64,000 nucleotides of DNA from Niallia taxi (GTDB lineage: Bacteria; Bacillota; Bacilli; Bacillales; Cytobacillaceae). The notes below the pieces were generated by a model. That model ran no database searches. It saw only the letters and a program-made list of their open reading frames with translations, and was not told where the DNA came from. Each line of letters starts with the position of its first letter. Position 1 is the stretch's first letter. A program made the translations under genes and the position numbers. Shown piece by piece: positions 1 through 10,155 of the stretch. The stretch lies in NCBI RefSeq assembly GCF_032818155.1, contig NZ_CP102589.1, forward strand, positions 2,776,001 through 2,840,000, written 5' to 3'.

Positions 1-1244
1 GGTATCGTTAGGATGATACCTGTTTTGAAATACGTTCCCCATGAGATTTTCATTCCTTTTTGTGATAAAACATGGAGCCATAATAAAGTTGCCAGTGAAC
101 CAATCGGTGTAATTTTCGGTCCTAAATCAGAACCAATAACATTTGCATATATTAAACCTTCCTTGATTACCCCAGAAGTATTAGTATTTGCGATTGCTAA
201 TGCATCTATCAGTACTGTTGGCAGGTTGTTCATTACGGACGAAATAATGGCAGCAATGAAGCCCATACTAAGTGTAGCGACAAATAATCCTTGGTCTGCT
301 GCTGCTTGAATAATAGTAGCTAGTAAATCTGTTAACCCAACATTTCGAAGGCCATAAATGACAACATACATGCCAATCGAAAAGAAAACAATTGCCCATG
401 GTGCCCCTTTTATTACATGCTTAATAGACACCGCAGAGCTTTTTCTCGCAAACAGCAGAAATGCGATCGCAATAACAGAAGCAACAAATGAAACTGGAAT
501 AGAAAGAAACTCACTCGCAAAATAGCCAATCAGCAATACAGCTAAAATAATCCAAGATATCCGAAACATTTTTTTGTCCTTTAAAGCACTCATGGGGCTT
601 TTCAAATGGCTTATATTATACACCTTTGGAATTTGCTTGCGGAAGTATAAGTAAAGGACCAGAATGCTTGCAATGATCGAAAAGATTGTTGGAATGATCA
701 TTCTTGACGCGTATTCTACAAATCCAATCTGAAAGAAATCGGCAGACACGATATTAACTAGGTTGCTTACAACTAAAGGTAATGAAGTTGTATCTGCGAT
801 AAATCCACTTGCGATGATAAATGGAAAGACCATTTTTTCTTCTAATTTCAATGCCCGCACCATTGCCAGCACAATTGGTGTCAGTATAAGTGCTGCGCCA
901 TCATTAGCAAAAAGTGCGGCAACGATTGCACCTAAAACTGAAACGTAAATAAACATCTTTATCCCATTTCCACCAGCAATCCTTGCCATATGTAATGCAG
1001 CCCATTCAAAGAAGCCTATTTCATCTAATATCAATGAAATGATAATGATTGCAATAAATGCCAAAGTAGCATTCCACACAATCCCTGTTACGTCGACAAC
1101 ATCACGGAAATCAACCACCCCTGCAAGCAGAGCGAGCATCGCTCCTCCACAGGCAGACCAACCTATTGAAAGATTTTTCGGCTGCCAGATAACGAAAGTT
1201 AGTGTTAATAGAAAAATAATGATAGCTAAAAAAGTTTGTAGCAA
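1..1244 (-). CDS. arsB: Arsenite efflux permease ArsB (3' end outside window)
   Basis: Integral membrane arsenite/antimonite efflux pump of the ArsB/NhaD (ion transporter) superfamily. The minus strand is open from a TTG start at 1244 to the window edge (about 414 codons; the family is usually about 430, so only the last few residues are missing). Successive hydrophobic helices are seen, with the conserved [12 protein letters not shown] segment near residue 105 and NNLPTVL near residue 335. The TTG start is chosen because GGAGGG lies 8 nt upstream, just after the arsR stop. It sits 15 bp downstream of arsR on the same strand, so the two form an arsRB operon. No arsC or arsA is visible; arsC could lie beyond the edge. 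Confidence 0.93.
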   Translation of the reverse strand, partial: MLQTFLAIIIFLLTLTFVIWQPKNLSIGWSACGGAMLALLAGVVDFRDVVDVTGIVWNATLAFIAIIIISLILDEIGFFEWAALHMARIAGGNGIKMFIYVSVLGAIVAALFANDGAALILTPIVLAMVRALKLEEKMVFPFIIASGFIADTTSLPLVVSNLVNIVSADFFQIGFVEYASRMIIPTIFSIIASILVLYLYFRKQIPKVYNISHLKSPMSALKDKKMFRISWIILAVLLIGYFASEFLSIPVSFVASVIAIAFLLFARKSSAVSIKHVIKGAPWAIVFFSIGMYVVIYGLRNVGLTDLLATIIQAAADQGLFVATLSMGFIAAIISSVMNNLPTVLIDALAIANTNTSGVIKEGLIYANVIGSDLGPKITPIGSLATLLWLHVLSQKGMKISWGTYFKTGIILTI

Positions 1245-1259
1245 TGCTGTTACCCTCCG

Positions 1260-1607
1260 TTAATTACATATAATTCTCAATCCATTGTTTTCTAACCAAA
1301 TAAATTTATCCCGCTCACTCGGAATATGCTTTAATACATCTTGTATCAAAAGAAAATACGCACTTTCCTTATTTAACGAGTAGACTACCCATTGCCCTTT
1401 TCTTTGTTCCTTCACAAGTCCAATATCGCGAAGCTTGCGGAGATGCTGACTGATTGCCGGCTGTGACATTTGAAAAATCTCCACAAATTCACATACACAG
1501 CATTCCTGCTCTGCCAACATATTGACCATGGATAATCTAGTTTTATCGCCTAACAGCTTTAGCACATTCGCAGTCTCTTTTAATTCCAGCGTATCTTCTT
1601 GGTTCAT
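1260..1607 (-). CDS. arsR: ArsR-family arsenical resistance repressor
   Basis: Winged-helix metalloregulator of 115 residues, the usual ArsR length. The metal-binding helix carries ECCVCEF (about residues 35-41), matching the ELCVCDL arsenite-sensing motif, followed by the recognition helix SQPAISQHLRKLRDIGLV and a beta-wing (KGQWVVYSL). It should repress its own arsRB transcript and release DNA when As(III) or Sb(III) binds the cysteines. arsB follows after 15 bp. An inverted repeat about 40 bp upstream of the start is the likely operator. The family and cognate transporter are clear; the inducer is inferred from the cysteines and from arsB. Confidence 0.93.
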   Translation of the reverse strand: MNQEDTLELKETANVLKLLGDKTRLSMVNMLAEQECCVCEFVEIFQMSQPAISQHLRKLRDIGLVKEQRKGQWVVYSLNKESAYFLLIQDVLKHIPSERDKFIWLENNGLRIICN

Positions 1608-1642
1608 AATGCACCACCACCTTATTTAGGTTAGTTCCCTAC

Positions 1643-1658
1643 ATAAGTATATGCTTAT
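1643..1658 (-). promoter_or_regulatory. Putative ArsR operator
   Basis: Inverted repeat ATAAG-N6-CTTAT inside an AT-rich stretch, about 36-51 bp upstream of the arsR start. Position and symmetry fit an ArsR/SmtB operator overlapping the arsRB promoter. The assignment is inference from location. Confidence 0.5.
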
Positions 1659-1863
1659 ATACAAATATAAAAAAGAGTTAATTTTACATGAAGCTTTATT
1701 AACCCTTTTCCCGATTTTTCCGCCATTCAAATCCTAAACCTTTCTTTTAGAGTTTTTTTACCTTTAAGAAGGATTCGGATTGATTCGTTTTTAAAAATAG
1801 CAGTATTCCAGAAATATTGCTTATGTTATTATGAATAAGCAAATCTAATTTGAGGGTGATCGC

Positions 1864-2040
1864 TTGAGCGAAGAAAAATATAACGGTTATGATACAACGA
1901 TAGTTTATGATTATAAGGAATACCCTGATGTTAAGAGCGGACGGTGTGATAATTGCGACAATGCTCAATTCAAGAGCTCCGTTAAGGATTTCATTTTCAT
2001 CCGTGAATGCCGTCAATGTGGTATGAAGAAAAGTATTTGA
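1864..2040 (+). CDS. Small zinc-ribbon-like protein (58 aa)
   Basis: A short gene with a TTG start; the ribosome binding site GAGGGTGATC precedes it by about 2-6 nt. The product is hydrophilic and has two CxxC knuckles, CDNC (about residues 30-33) and CRQC (about residues 49-52), the spacing of a small treble-clef or zinc-ribbon protein. A rho-independent terminator begins at its stop codon, which supports a real single-gene transcript. It diverges from arsR. I do not recognise the family; a zinc-binding regulator or stress protein is possible. Codon use and the paired cysteines support coding over chance. Confidence 0.6.
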   Translation: MSEEKYNGYDTTIVYDYKEYPDVKSGRCDNCDNAQFKSSVKDFIFIRECRQCGMKKSI

Positions 2041-2059
2041 CCCTTGTTGGGTCTTTTTT
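2039..2059 (+). terminator. Terminator of the zinc-ribbon gene
   Basis: GACCC-TTGTT-GGGTC hairpin followed by six T residues, starting inside the TGA stop of the preceding small gene. Confidence 0.8.
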
Positions 2060-2290
2060 ATTTAGTAGGCTAACCGCAAATTACATTTATTTAAAAGCTC
2101 TAACCTTCATTGCTTGCATTATTCTTCTGAGTAGACTTAACAATCCAATAAGATTCCACTTGTCTTTTTATACAATCTCAAGTATTCCTTCTACATAAAT
2201 GACAATTTTTTCAATATAATGTATTGTTCTGTTTTGTTAGAAAGTATAAGATGTAAATAGTTGGAAGATATATTACTTGGAGGGGAAATG

Positions 2291-2947
2291 ATGTTCTCAA
2301 TTTTGTTTTTAATTGGTTTGTTAATCGGAAGTGTTTCTTATGTAATCACCTACATATACGGAAAAGAGATAAGTAATGTAAAAAGATCAATAGCTGTCAC
2401 TGTGGTGGGAGTTATTAGTTTAATAGTTTCTATGGGTGTCATTGGTGGGTTTGAAGGTATGCCATTTGGAGTTATAAGCGCAGGAATTATTTTAATGGCT
2501 ATTGTTTTTTTCCTTATTGGGAAAATAGTTTTCTTGCGAAAGACAGTCATTTTGGGCGTGGTGGTTTATGCTTTAATATATGCTGCATACATTGACTACA
2601 ATCAAGTGAATTATTGGATAGACGATAAAACGGTGCAAGACCAAGATGGAAACATTCTAGCTCATCTCCATAACATTGAAACAGATACCTCTATAAAAGG
2701 ATTTAAAGTGTTTACTATTATGGAAGGGCAAAAGGAGATTGCTTTAAGCCTAGGTGAAAAGATGGCAGGAAATAGAATTGAAGTGACAGATGTAGAAAAC
2801 AAAGAAGGACAGACAGAGGTTCACATCAGAACAACATATAACCAATCAGAAGAAAAAAATCCTTATATCCTAGTCGGCTTAGACAATGAAGAATCGGAGA
2901 TAGTAGTTATCGATACAGATGGAACAGTGTACGAAGAATTAAAATGA
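2291..2947 (+). CDS. Hypothetical membrane protein with extracytoplasmic domain
   Basis: Product of 218 residues. The start at 2291 is preferred because GGAGGGG ends 5 nt upstream; an ATG one codon earlier and an upstream TTG are alternatives with poorer spacing. Four hydrophobic segments lie in the first 110 residues (FSILFLIGLLIG; VTVVGVISLIVSMGVIG; GVISAGIILMAIVFFLIG; VILGVVVYALIYAAY), followed by a soluble domain of about 110 residues with a beta-like pattern that is presumably outside the membrane. No catalytic motif is visible and I do not recognise the family. It is monocistronic by context: the next gene is convergent. Confidence 0.75.
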   Translation: MFSILFLIGLLIGSVSYVITYIYGKEISNVKRSIAVTVVGVISLIVSMGVIGGFEGMPFGVISAGIILMAIVFFLIGKIVFLRKTVILGVVVYALIYAAYIDYNQVNYWIDDKTVQDQDGNILAHLHNIETDTSIKGFKVFTIMEGQKEIALSLGEKMAGNRIEVTDVENKEGQTEVHIRTTYNQSEEKNPYILVGLDNEESEIVVIDTDGTVYEELK

Positions 2948-3000
2948 TAAAGTGGTAAATTAAGAGAGGAACAAAATGACTACTTGTATATTTAGTCATA

Positions 3001-3049
3001 AAAAAACTTCACCCAATTGTTAGACACTGTCTAACAATTGGGTGAAGTT
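3001..3049 (-). terminator. Terminator with perfect 21-bp stem
   Basis: Arms 3005-3025 and 3029-3049 are perfectly complementary around a 3-nt loop. On the minus strand the stem is followed by a run of T (A residues at 3001-3006 on the plus strand), so it terminates the MEDS-domain gene at 3087-3662. The stem is longer than needed for a terminator; see findings. Confidence 0.75.
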
Positions 3050-3086
3050 CAAATTGGCAGCTTCAAGGTGAAAAAAATATAAAAGA

Positions 3087-3662
3087 TTAACCGAACGAGG
3101 TATCCATTTTGCTAGGGAATATAACAGTATCATCTGTTAGCATTACACTGTGACATTTAATTAACATGTCCTTTAATCCATTAGGTGTACGGGTTTTATC
3201 ATAGGCACATACGGAGATTATTCCCTTTTCATTTACATACCGATCGACCTTTTTTTCATAAATTTCAATTTGGTTTAATATTTCCTTATCATCCCCCCAC
3301 TCCACAAGCCCCCATGTCCATACAGGAATGTTGTTATCCAAAGAAGGCTGGATGCTTTGTTTATAATAAGCATATATTCGTTGAGGATCAAAACATTTAT
3401 TTTCAAAATAAAAGTCAAAATTATTGATAAGAAGAACTTTGTCTCTTTCACTTGGATTTAGTTTCTTATTTAAAGTTTCCTTTATTCTGGATATATTTCT
3501 GTCATTTTCAATGAGAATAATATTAGAGCCTAATTTTACTCCAGTAGTTATAAAAGTTATTACATTCTGAAGGTACTTTTCTTGATTTTCAAAATGATAA
3601 AATATATGTCCTTCTTCCCCTTCAAAATAATGTAATAATTCTACCAATCGTGTATTCTCCAC
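3087..3662 (-). CDS. MEDS-domain sensory protein
   Basis: Product of 191 residues resembling the MEDS domain (DcmR-like sensory domain, RecA/KaiC-like fold). Family-type features are the early HIFYHFENQEKYLQNVITFI stretch, a central strand SNIILIEND with the following helix, and a late PVWTWGLVEWG strand. The start is GTG at 3662 with GGGAG 8 nt upstream. No DNA-binding or kinase domain is fused, so this is a stand-alone sensor or adaptor. A GTTTAT-N14-GGGAAA sequence about 70 bp upstream resembles a general-stress sigma-B promoter. It ends at a strong terminator. The ligand is unknown. Confidence 0.75.
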   Translation of the reverse strand: MENTRLVELLHYFEGEEGHIFYHFENQEKYLQNVITFITTGVKLGSNIILIENDRNISRIKETLNKKLNPSERDKVLLINNFDFYFENKCFDPQRIYAYYKQSIQPSLDNNIPVWTWGLVEWGDDKEILNQIEIYEKKVDRYVNEKGIISVCAYDKTRTPNGLKDMLIKCHSVMLTDDTVIFPSKMDTSFG

Positions 3663-3732
3663 TTTTATATCTCCCTACGTTTATTACATTACTGGCTAAA
3701 TTATAACCTTGCTATACTAATTTGCAACTAAT

Positions 3733-3758
3733 TTTCCCTGGTAATTTGAAATATAAAC
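3733..3758 (-). promoter_or_regulatory. Possible sigma-B-type promoter for the MEDS gene
   Basis: On the minus strand GTTTAT (3758-3753), a 14-nt spacer and GGGAAA (3738-3733) resemble the sigma-B consensus GTTTAA-N12-15-GGGTAT. It lies about 70 bp upstream of the GTG start at 3662. A sigma-A-like TATAAT also lies between them, so this is only a candidate. Confidence 0.35.
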
Positions 3759-3916
3759 TAATAATCCTGCAAGTTTGTAGTGGACATACTGCTTTTATTA
3801 TTCTCTATATAAACAGCTAATATAGTTAAGGGGTAAGTTTCAGCCAAGTATTTAGCGGTCCTTAAGACATAGTAAAACAAAATCGGTCCACAGGTATTAG
3901 AGAAAGTAGTAATCAA

Positions 3917-3948
3917 CAAAAAAAATGAGTGACCGATTGGCCACTCAT
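3917..3948 (-). terminator. Terminator downstream of mutL
   Basis: ATGAGTG (3925-3931) and CACTCAT (3942-3948) form a hairpin that on the minus strand is followed by eight T residues. It lies about 130 bp beyond the mutL stop. The rest of the 3663-4076 interval holds only the promoter candidate above and AT-rich sequence with no gene seen. Confidence 0.65.
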
Positions 3949-4076
3949 CATTATATTACAACAGATAAAAGCCACTACTGTTTTTTAAAATACAGGAAAA
4001 AGAAAGCAGCTTACTACGAAAATCTACTTTAGGAGGTAAGTTTAGCTATAACTTACGATACGTCCATTAACATCTG

Positions 4077-5972
4077 CTACATAACCCGCTTAAACATCTT
4101 CTCCATCTCATAAGAAGAATAATGCACAATAATCGGCCGGCCATGAGGGCATGTAAACGGATCTGATGTGTGGCGCAGCTCTTCAAGCAAGCTTTCGATC
4201 TCGTCATTGCGTAAATGGCGGTTTGCCTTTATGGACCCTTTACAGCTCATCATGATGGCTGCTTCTTCGCGCAGCAGCTTGATGTCGACTTTTTTCATGG
4301 AAAGGACTTGTTCGATCATTTCTTCGATTGTTTCTGTTTCTTCGTCCTTTGGGAACCATTGAGGATGGGAGCGGACGAGATAGCTTTGCTGGCCGAATGG
4401 TTCAAGGAAGACGCCGACCTTTTCGAGCTCTACTTTATTCTCTTCAATTTTCATCCATTCGTCTAATGAATATTCTAATGTTAGTGGAATCAACAGCTCC
4501 TGAAGCTCGTTATGAACCTCGCCGACCTTATCTCGATAGAACTCATATTTAATTCGTTCCTGGGCGGCATGCTGGTCGATAATATACAGGCCTCTTTCGT
4601 TTTGGGCGAAAATATACGTGCCATGCATTTGTCCGATTGGATATAATGGCGGGACGCGGTTTTCTGAGGCTACATCCTCAAGCACTTCCTCTTCCCATGT
4701 CTCCTCATTATGTTCTGCTTCTGACTCTGGCTTTTGCGCGTAATTATCCGTACTATTAAACGCTGGAATAAACGGCTCATTTCGGACAAACACATCTTGC
4801 TCCTCTGTCACTGCAGGCACAGCTATGTCATCAAAAATCGGCGGTTCGTTTGTAAATGCCGGGAAGGCAAAGGACTGTGCCGGTTGTGGTACTTCTGGTC
4901 GAGCTTCTTTCACTTGATCAAAGGAAAGAAACGTTTGTTCATCCTTGGTCGCTTTTGCTTTTTCACGGATGAAGCCAGCCGGAATCAATTCCTTTTTCTT
5001 GAATGCTGCCTTTATGCTTGCACTCACCAATTCATTTAACTCCTGCTCCTTGCTGAAGCGAACCTCCATTTTAGAGGGATGCACATTGACATCGACAAGC
5101 ATCGGGTCCATTTCCACATTTAAGAGCACAATCGGGAACCTGCCGATTGGCAGCAATGTGTGGTAGCCCTCCTGAATACTGCGAACAAGCGAGTAATTCT
5201 TAATGAACCTGCCATTAATCATAGTTGAGATATAATTGCGCGATGCTCTTGTGATTTCAGGCAATGCCATGAATCCTGATAAAGTAAAATCCAATGATTT
5301 CCCTGTGATTGGAATCATCTTCTTGGCGATATTTAAGCCATAAATACTAGCTAAAACCTGCCTCACATCGCCATTCCCGTTCGTATGAAGGAGCTTTCTG
5401 TCATTATGGATGAGCCGGAAGCTAATCTCAGGATGTGATAATGCAAGCCTGTTGACAATATCCGTTATATTGCCGAGCTCTGTATGAATGGATTTCATAT
5501 ACTTAAGCCTGGCAGGGGTGTTAAAGAACAAATTGGAAACCGTTATTTCTGTTCCTTTTCGGCTGGGCGCGCTCTCGTGCTTCTTTAGGTGTCCGCCTTC
5601 AAGCTCTACACTTGTTCCCTTTTCCCCAGTTGATGTAGTTAAAAGCACATGGGAGACAGAGGCGATACTCGGCAGCGCCTCTCCTCTGAAGCCTAGTGTA
5701 CGTATTCGAAACAGATCATTTTCGTCCTTGATCTTGCTTGTCGCATGGCGGGAAAAGGCTGTGAGTACATCCTCCTCGTCAATTCCGGCACCGTTATCGA
5801 GAATTCGAATGCTTTGCAGTCCTGCTTCCTCAATAAAAATTTCGATGTTTGTGCTTTGCGCATCAATGCTGTTTTCTACTAATTCTTTAACAACAGAGGC
5901 TGGCCTTTCAACTACTTCTCCTGCAGCAATTTTATTGGAAAGTGCGTCATCCAGTTGAAATATCTTTGCCAT
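4077..5972 (-). CDS. mutL: DNA mismatch repair protein MutL
   Basis: MutL of 631 residues, normal length for Bacillaceae. The N-terminal GHKL ATPase shows [22 protein letters not shown], the DNGAGI motif and TLGFRGEAL. After a long acidic linker (about residues 330-430) comes the C-terminal dimerisation and endonuclease domain with [13 protein letters not shown], the metal-binding motif of nicking MutL proteins, and CPHGRP near the end. It nicks the new strand after MutS recognition. The start MAKIFQLDD is chosen (ribosome binding site GAGGTGAGG just upstream); an in-frame upstream start would add 9 unlikely residues. It follows mutS by 27 bp in a mutSL operon. Confidence 0.97.
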   Translation of the reverse strand: MAKIFQLDDALSNKIAAGEVVERPASVVKELVENSIDAQSTNIEIFIEEAGLQSIRILDNGAGIDEEDVLTAFSRHATSKIKDENDLFRIRTLGFRGEALPSIASVSHVLLTTSTGEKGTSVELEGGHLKKHESAPSRKGTEITVSNLFFNTPARLKYMKSIHTELGNITDIVNRLALSHPEISFRLIHNDRKLLHTNGNGDVRQVLASIYGLNIAKKMIPITGKSLDFTLSGFMALPEITRASRNYISTMINGRFIKNYSLVRSIQEGYHTLLPIGRFPIVLLNVEMDPMLVDVNVHPSKMEVRFSKEQELNELVSASIKAAFKKKELIPAGFIREKAKATKDEQTFLSFDQVKEARPEVPQPAQSFAFPAFTNEPPIFDDIAVPAVTEEQDVFVRNEPFIPAFNSTDNYAQKPESEAEHNEETWEEEVLEDVASENRVPPLYPIGQMHGTYIFAQNERGLYIIDQHAAQERIKYEFYRDKVGEVHNELQELLIPLTLEYSLDEWMKIEENKVELEKVGVFLEPFGQQSYLVRSHPQWFPKDEETETIEEMIEQVLSMKKVDIKLLREEAAIMMSCKGSIKANRHLRNDEIESLLEELRHTSDPFTCPHGRPIIVHYSSYEMEKMFKRVM

Positions 5973-5999
5973 TTTCCTCACCTCTTCTTTTATTTGCAC

Positions 6000-8615
6000 T
6001 TAGTCATTTTTTATTTTTTTATGCAGTTCATAAAGCGTATTTAATGCTTGCATTGGTGTCATATCTAAAATGTCTAATGATTTAATCTTTTGCAGGATTT
6101 GTTTTTCCTTACCTGCCAATGGCTTAGCCGCTGGTGCTTTACCTTCATCAAAAAACGACAGCTGAGCATCTGACTCCACCTCAACAACCGGTGATTGCTC
6201 CTTCACTATTGTCTGCGGCTTGTCCACTTGCTTGTGTTCCTCTTTTTGCTCAAGGGATGTAAGCAGCTCTTGTGCTCTTTCAATCAGCTCTTTCGGAAGC
6301 TCTGCCAATTGAGCAACATGAATTCCATAGCTTTTGTCTGCCGCTCCTTCTTTGATTTTATGAAGGAAAACAACCTTGCCGTTTTGCTCCATTGCACTGA
6401 CATGGACGTTTTTGAGACGGCCAAGCTCCTCATCTAAAACAGTCAGCTCGTGATAATGGGTGGAGAATAATGTTTTCGCGCCAACAATGTCATGGATATG
6501 CTCGATGATTGCCTGAGCAAGAGCCATTCCATCATATGTGCTTGTCCCTCTTCCGATTTCATCAAACAATATTAGACTGTCCTTTGTTGCATGAAGAAGA
6601 GCATTTCGCGCCTCCAGCATCTCTACCATAAAGGTGCTTTGTCCAGAAATCAAATCATCTGCTGCACCGATTCTTGTGAATACTTGGTCGAAGATTGGCA
6701 ATGTCGCCTCCTCTGCCGGAACAAAGCAGCCGATTTGGGCAAGGACGCTAGTTAAAGCAATCTGTCTCATATACGTACTTTTACCGGACATATTTGGACC
6801 AGTAATAAGCAGCAGCTCTCTATCACTGTCCATCAAACAGCCATTGGCAACATAGCTCTGTGAATTCATGACCTTTTCCACGACAGGATGGCGTCCATTT
6901 TGAATGGAAAGTACTCTTTCAGATGAAAAGGCTGGTTTCACATAACGGCGCTCCTCACTTACCGTTGCAAAGCACTGGAGCACATCGAGGGCACTGACTG
7001 TTTTTGCAAGCATCTGCAGTCTTGGAATATAGTCTTTAACCGTTTCGCGAATAATCGTGAAAATATCATATTCCAGCTCTACGATTTTTTCTTCTGCCTG
7101 TAGAATAAGGCTTTCCTTTTCCTTCAATTCAGGCGTAATATAGCGTTCGGCATTTGCTAATGTTTGCTTCCGTTCATACTGGCCTTCCTCAAGCAAATGA
7201 ACATTTGCTCTTGTCACTTCAATATAGTAGCCAAAGACACGGTTATAGCCGATTTTCAGCGATTTTATGCCTGTTTTTTCCCGTTCTTGTCTCTCAAGCT
7301 GGGCAATCCATGTTTTCCCGTTACGGCTCGCATCACGATACCTGTCCAGCTCTTCATTATAGCCGTCTAAAATGATATTGCCTTCCTTTACAGACAGAGG
7401 AGGATTTTCAACAATTGCTGTTTCTAGTAAGTCTGTCACCTCTTCACAAGGATCCAATTCAAGTGCTAGTCTGCTTGCTGCATCTGTTCCAAACTGTGCT
7501 ACCAGCTCTTGGATTGCCGGAATTTGCTGCAGTGATTTTTTCAATTGCACAAGATCACGGGCATTGACGTTACCGAATGCAACCCGACCTGCAAGTCTTT
7601 CGAGATCGTACACTTCCTTCAGCTTTTCACGAAGATCCATTCTTTCAAAATAATGGCTTATCATCGTCTCAACCAAATTTTGCCTTTCAGCGATTTTCTC
7701 CTTATTTAAAAGGGGACGGTCGATCCATTGCTTTAAAAGCCTGCCTCCCATCGCTGTCTTTGTTTCATCTAACAGCCACAGTAAAGAGCCTTTTTTTCCT
7801 TTTGAGCGAATCGTTTCTGTCAGCTCTAAATTTCGTTTCGAGAAGTAATCGATTTTCATGAAATCATCAATCACATAAACAGCAACAGGCTGCAAATGAT
7901 CGAGATTTCTTTTTTGCGTTCTGTAAAGGTAAGCAAACAATCGTCCCACAGCAAGACGCAGCTCTTCATCGAGCACATCAGCTAACAAGGCTTCATATTG
8001 CTCCAGCCCCTCTGCCTCCACTTCATAGGAAACAGTCAATGTTGTCCGCTCCTGCAGGCGCTTTTTGCTCTCTTCTGGGAAATCGGGGCTAATAATAAGC
8101 TCCTTAGCTCCTGATAAAGACAGTTCATTCAAAGTTGCTTCAAATCCGATCGTTTTTGTTGCTTTGCATTCTCCTGTAGACAGATCACTATAGGCAAATC
8201 CATAGGAATTGTTACCTAATACAGTGATTGTAGCGATATAATTATTTTCCTTATCGGAAAGGTTTCTTCCCTCCATCATCGTTCCAGGGGTAATCAACTG
8301 AACGACTTCTCTGCGGACAACTCCCTTTGCTTGCTTCGGGTCCTCTGTCTGCTCACAGATTGCCACCTTGTAGCCGCGCTCAACTAGCTGTTCAATATAG
8401 TTTTTCGCCGAATGGTGGGGAACGCCGCACATCGGAATTCGTTCACTTCCCCCGCCTTCTCTGCTCGTTAGCGTAATTTCTAATTCTTGTGATGCTTTAA
8501 TTGCATCATCAAAAAACATTTCGTAAAAATCGCCTAAACGAAAAAATAAAAAGGCATCCTGATAATCTGCCTTTACTTGTAAGTATTGTTGTATCATGGG
8601 CGTATACGTCGTCAT
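6000..8615 (-). CDS. mutS: DNA mismatch repair protein MutS
   Basis: MutS of 871 residues. The mismatch-recognition domain has the Phe-X-Glu motif as GDFYEMF (F30, E32). Connector, lever and clamp domains follow, then the ABC-type ATPase with Walker [10 protein letters not shown] (about residue 610) and Walker [10 protein letters not shown]. The tail [23 protein letters not shown] is the usual C-terminal tetramer/MutL-contact region. The start at 8615 (MTTYTP) is preferred because TTTTGGAGG lies directly upstream; the in-frame ATG six codons earlier overlaps this site. The order cotE-mutS-mutL is conserved in Bacillus. Confidence 0.97.
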   Translation of the reverse strand: MTTYTPMIQQYLQVKADYQDAFLFFRLGDFYEMFFDDAIKASQELEITLTSREGGGSERIPMCGVPHHSAKNYIEQLVERGYKVAICEQTEDPKQAKGVVRREVVQLITPGTMMEGRNLSDKENNYIATITVLGNNSYGFAYSDLSTGECKATKTIGFEATLNELSLSGAKELIISPDFPEESKKRLQERTTLTVSYEVEAEGLEQYEALLADVLDEELRLAVGRLFAYLYRTQKRNLDHLQPVAVYVIDDFMKIDYFSKRNLELTETIRSKGKKGSLLWLLDETKTAMGGRLLKQWIDRPLLNKEKIAERQNLVETMISHYFERMDLREKLKEVYDLERLAGRVAFGNVNARDLVQLKKSLQQIPAIQELVAQFGTDAASRLALELDPCEEVTDLLETAIVENPPLSVKEGNIILDGYNEELDRYRDASRNGKTWIAQLERQEREKTGIKSLKIGYNRVFGYYIEVTRANVHLLEEGQYERKQTLANAERYITPELKEKESLILQAEEKIVELEYDIFTIIRETVKDYIPRLQMLAKTVSALDVLQCFATVSEERRYVKPAFSSERVLSIQNGRHPVVEKVMNSQSYVANGCLMDSDRELLLITGPNMSGKSTYMRQIALTSVLAQIGCFVPAEEATLPIFDQVFTRIGAADDLISGQSTFMVEMLEARNALLHATKDSLILFDEIGRGTSTYDGMALAQAIIEHIHDIVGAKTLFSTHYHELTVLDEELGRLKNVHVSAMEQNGKVVFLHKIKEGAADKSYGIHVAQLAELPKELIERAQELLTSLEQKEEHKQVDKPQTIVKEQSPVVEVESDAQLSFFDEGKAPAAKPLAGKEKQILQKIKSLDILDMTPMQALNTLYELHKKIKND

Positions 8616-8706
8616 AAAATCCTCCAAAAGCATAACTCATATTTCAATTTATTATTCTACCATTATAGCATAATCGACCAGCATGTTTCAGGTGGTTCCT
8701 TCTGCC

Positions 8707-8740
8707 AGAAAAAAATGGTTTGCAGGCATCTGCAAACCAT
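8707..8740 (-). terminator. Second terminator downstream of cotE
   Basis: 11-bp stem, ATGGTTTGCAG (8715-8725) with CTGCAAACCAT (8730-8740), GCAT loop, followed on the minus strand by a T-rich run. It backs up the first cotE terminator. Confidence 0.65.
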
Positions 8741-8751
8741 CTCATATGTGT

Positions 8752-8786
8752 GAAAAAATAAGAACTAGGAAGTCACTCCTAGTTCT
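8752..8786 (-). terminator. cotE terminator
   Basis: 10-bp stem AGAACTAGGA (8761-8770) / TCCTAGTTCT (8777-8786) with a 6-nt loop. It overlaps the cotE stop codon and on the minus strand is followed by TTATTTTTT. Confidence 0.8.
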
Positions 8787-9333
8787 ATTCTTCTTCAGAT
8801 CCTACAAGGAAATCAGGATTCAAATCTTCAAACTCTTCATCCTCAACATCCAAGCCCCATACATCATCGCCATCATGTTCTTTGTGTTCAGGGAATACTT
8901 CTACAACTATCTTTGTTTCCCCGATTACTTCCACTAGGAATTCTCTTTCGACATGGACGATAATTTTGTTGCCATTTGGTGAAATGACTGCTTCAATGCA
9001 GTTTGGCTGTTGAAGAACACGTGCAATTACATCGTGATCATCAAGGCAATCTGGATCACGGTATTTCAATTTCACGGTATCTGTATATTCAACTCGTTCT
9101 GTCACGACTTCTGTTTGTGTGTTGTCGTTATAGGAATACCAAACGTTGATATCGTAGTAGCCGCAAATCTCTACTGTCTTTCCAATCTTTTCCGCTTCGT
9201 ACGTATGGTTGATGATCCAGCACCCTAAAATGCTGGAAGGGCTGTTGTCTGGGCAGATCGTATGGTTGGATTTTGTAAATTTACGTCCTTTCGCAACGAC
9301 TGCCTTTGTAATAATCTCTCTATATTCTCCCAT
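8785..9333 (-). CDS. cotE: Outer spore coat morphogenetic protein CotE
   Basis: CotE of 182 residues, close to the 181 of B. subtilis. It matches through [47 protein letters not shown] and the acidic C-terminus ending in NPDFLVG. CotE assembles the outer coat on the mother-cell side of the forespore. The start at 9333 (MGEYREI) agrees with B. subtilis MSEYREI and has AGGAGG upstream; a longer in-frame version would add 7 residues. It lies upstream of mutS with its own tandem terminators. A possible sporulation -10 (CATACAAT) lies about 105 bp upstream. Confidence 0.96.
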   Translation of the reverse strand: MGEYREIITKAVVAKGRKFTKSNHTICPDNSPSSILGCWIINHTYEAEKIGKTVEICGYYDINVWYSYNDNTQTEVVTERVEYTDTVKLKYRDPDCLDDHDVIARVLQQPNCIEAVISPNGNKIIVHVEREFLVEVIGETKIVVEVFPEHKEHDGDDVWGLDVEDEEFEDLNPDFLVGSEEE

Positions 9334-9438
9334 TTTCGAGCGAAACCTCCTCATTCATTTTCATTTCATCCTATGCGGGATAGGAGACTAGTGTGCGATA
9401 ATTTTTGAAGCATACAAATTAAAGCTTAAGCCTAATTC

Positions 9439-9446
9439 ATTGTATG
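9439..9446 (-). promoter_or_regulatory. Possible sigma-E/K -10 element upstream of cotE
   Basis: Minus-strand CATACAAT matches the -10 consensus of mother-cell sigma-E promoters. A weak -35 candidate (ACATTT) lies about 13 bp further upstream. cotE is transcribed from mother-cell promoters in B. subtilis, so the location fits; the match is short. Confidence 0.35.
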
Positions 9447-9590
9447 AAAATGACGGGCAAATGTGCCGAAGTTCGAGAGATTTTCTAGACGAACAACATG
9501 AATTCTTCTTGAAGGCAATAAAAAATGATTTTTAAGCTCAGCCTGCTTGATAAATCTACAATTTGTACATAACAGCTATTGGCGCTCCTT

Positions 9591-10037
9591 TTACAGGGCT
9601 TGCGCTAATCGAATCATATCTCTACACTTAATGCCGTTTTCAATTATTTCCTCTTCATAATCTGTAAAAAAATCAAACTCAACTCCGACAATACGGAAAC
9701 CGCATTTTTGATAAAAAGCAAGCTGGTCAATGCTCGAATTGCCTGTGCCAACCTCGATTTTTTTAAATCCTTCAAGCCTTGCCCTGCGTACAGCGTCCTT
9801 TACAAGCAGCTTGCCGATGCCCCTATTTTGCACCTTTTCTTCCACTGCAATATTTACTAATTCTACGGTGCCTGGTTTTGTCGGCAGCAACACGTATACA
9901 GCTTGTAATGTTGAATCCTCCTCGGCAATATAACAATTCCCTCTTCTTAAGTAATCATTTATATGCTCAAGCGAAGGATCTGCTGACAGGAGCAGCTTTA
10001 ACGGTGCAGCTTTTTCTTCTAATTTGCGTATTTTCAT
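9591..10037 (-). CDS. GNAT-family N-acetyltransferase
   Basis: Product of 148 residues with the GNAT core: the beta4 strand VELVNIAVEEKVQNRGIGKLLVKDAV contains the acetyl-CoA pyrophosphate loop (Q/R-x-x-G-x-G/A as QNRGIG), and the late YQKCGFRIVGVEFDFF is the usual beta6-beta7 end. The start at 10037 (MKIRKLEEK) has AGGAGAG about 7 nt upstream; longer readings lack a ribosome binding site. The substrate cannot be inferred. It sits between cotE and a histidine phosphatase with no clear operon partner. Confidence 0.85.
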   Translation of the reverse strand: MKIRKLEEKAAPLKLLLSADPSLEHINDYLRRGNCYIAEEDSTLQAVYVLLPTKPGTVELVNIAVEEKVQNRGIGKLLVKDAVRRARLEGFKKIEVGTGNSSIDQLAFYQKCGFRIVGVEFDFFTDYEEEIIENGIKCRDMIRLAQAL

Positions 10038-10155
10038 AACACATCTCTCCTTTATCATGTAGCTACTTCGTTTAATATGAAGGATAAGCTGCATAATAAA
10101 AAGCCCAAACACTTATTGGACTCAAAAGATGCAGCAACTCATTAATAAGGCTTTT

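Noticed and set aside
1747..2016. 89-codon minus-strand frame opposite the zinc-ribbon gene
   Set aside because: It overlaps the better-supported plus-strand gene, whose CxxC motifs, ribosome binding site and terminator are consistent with coding.
9400..9560. 45-codon minus-strand frame upstream of cotE
   Set aside because: No start codon with a ribosome binding site. The region more probably holds the cotE promoter.
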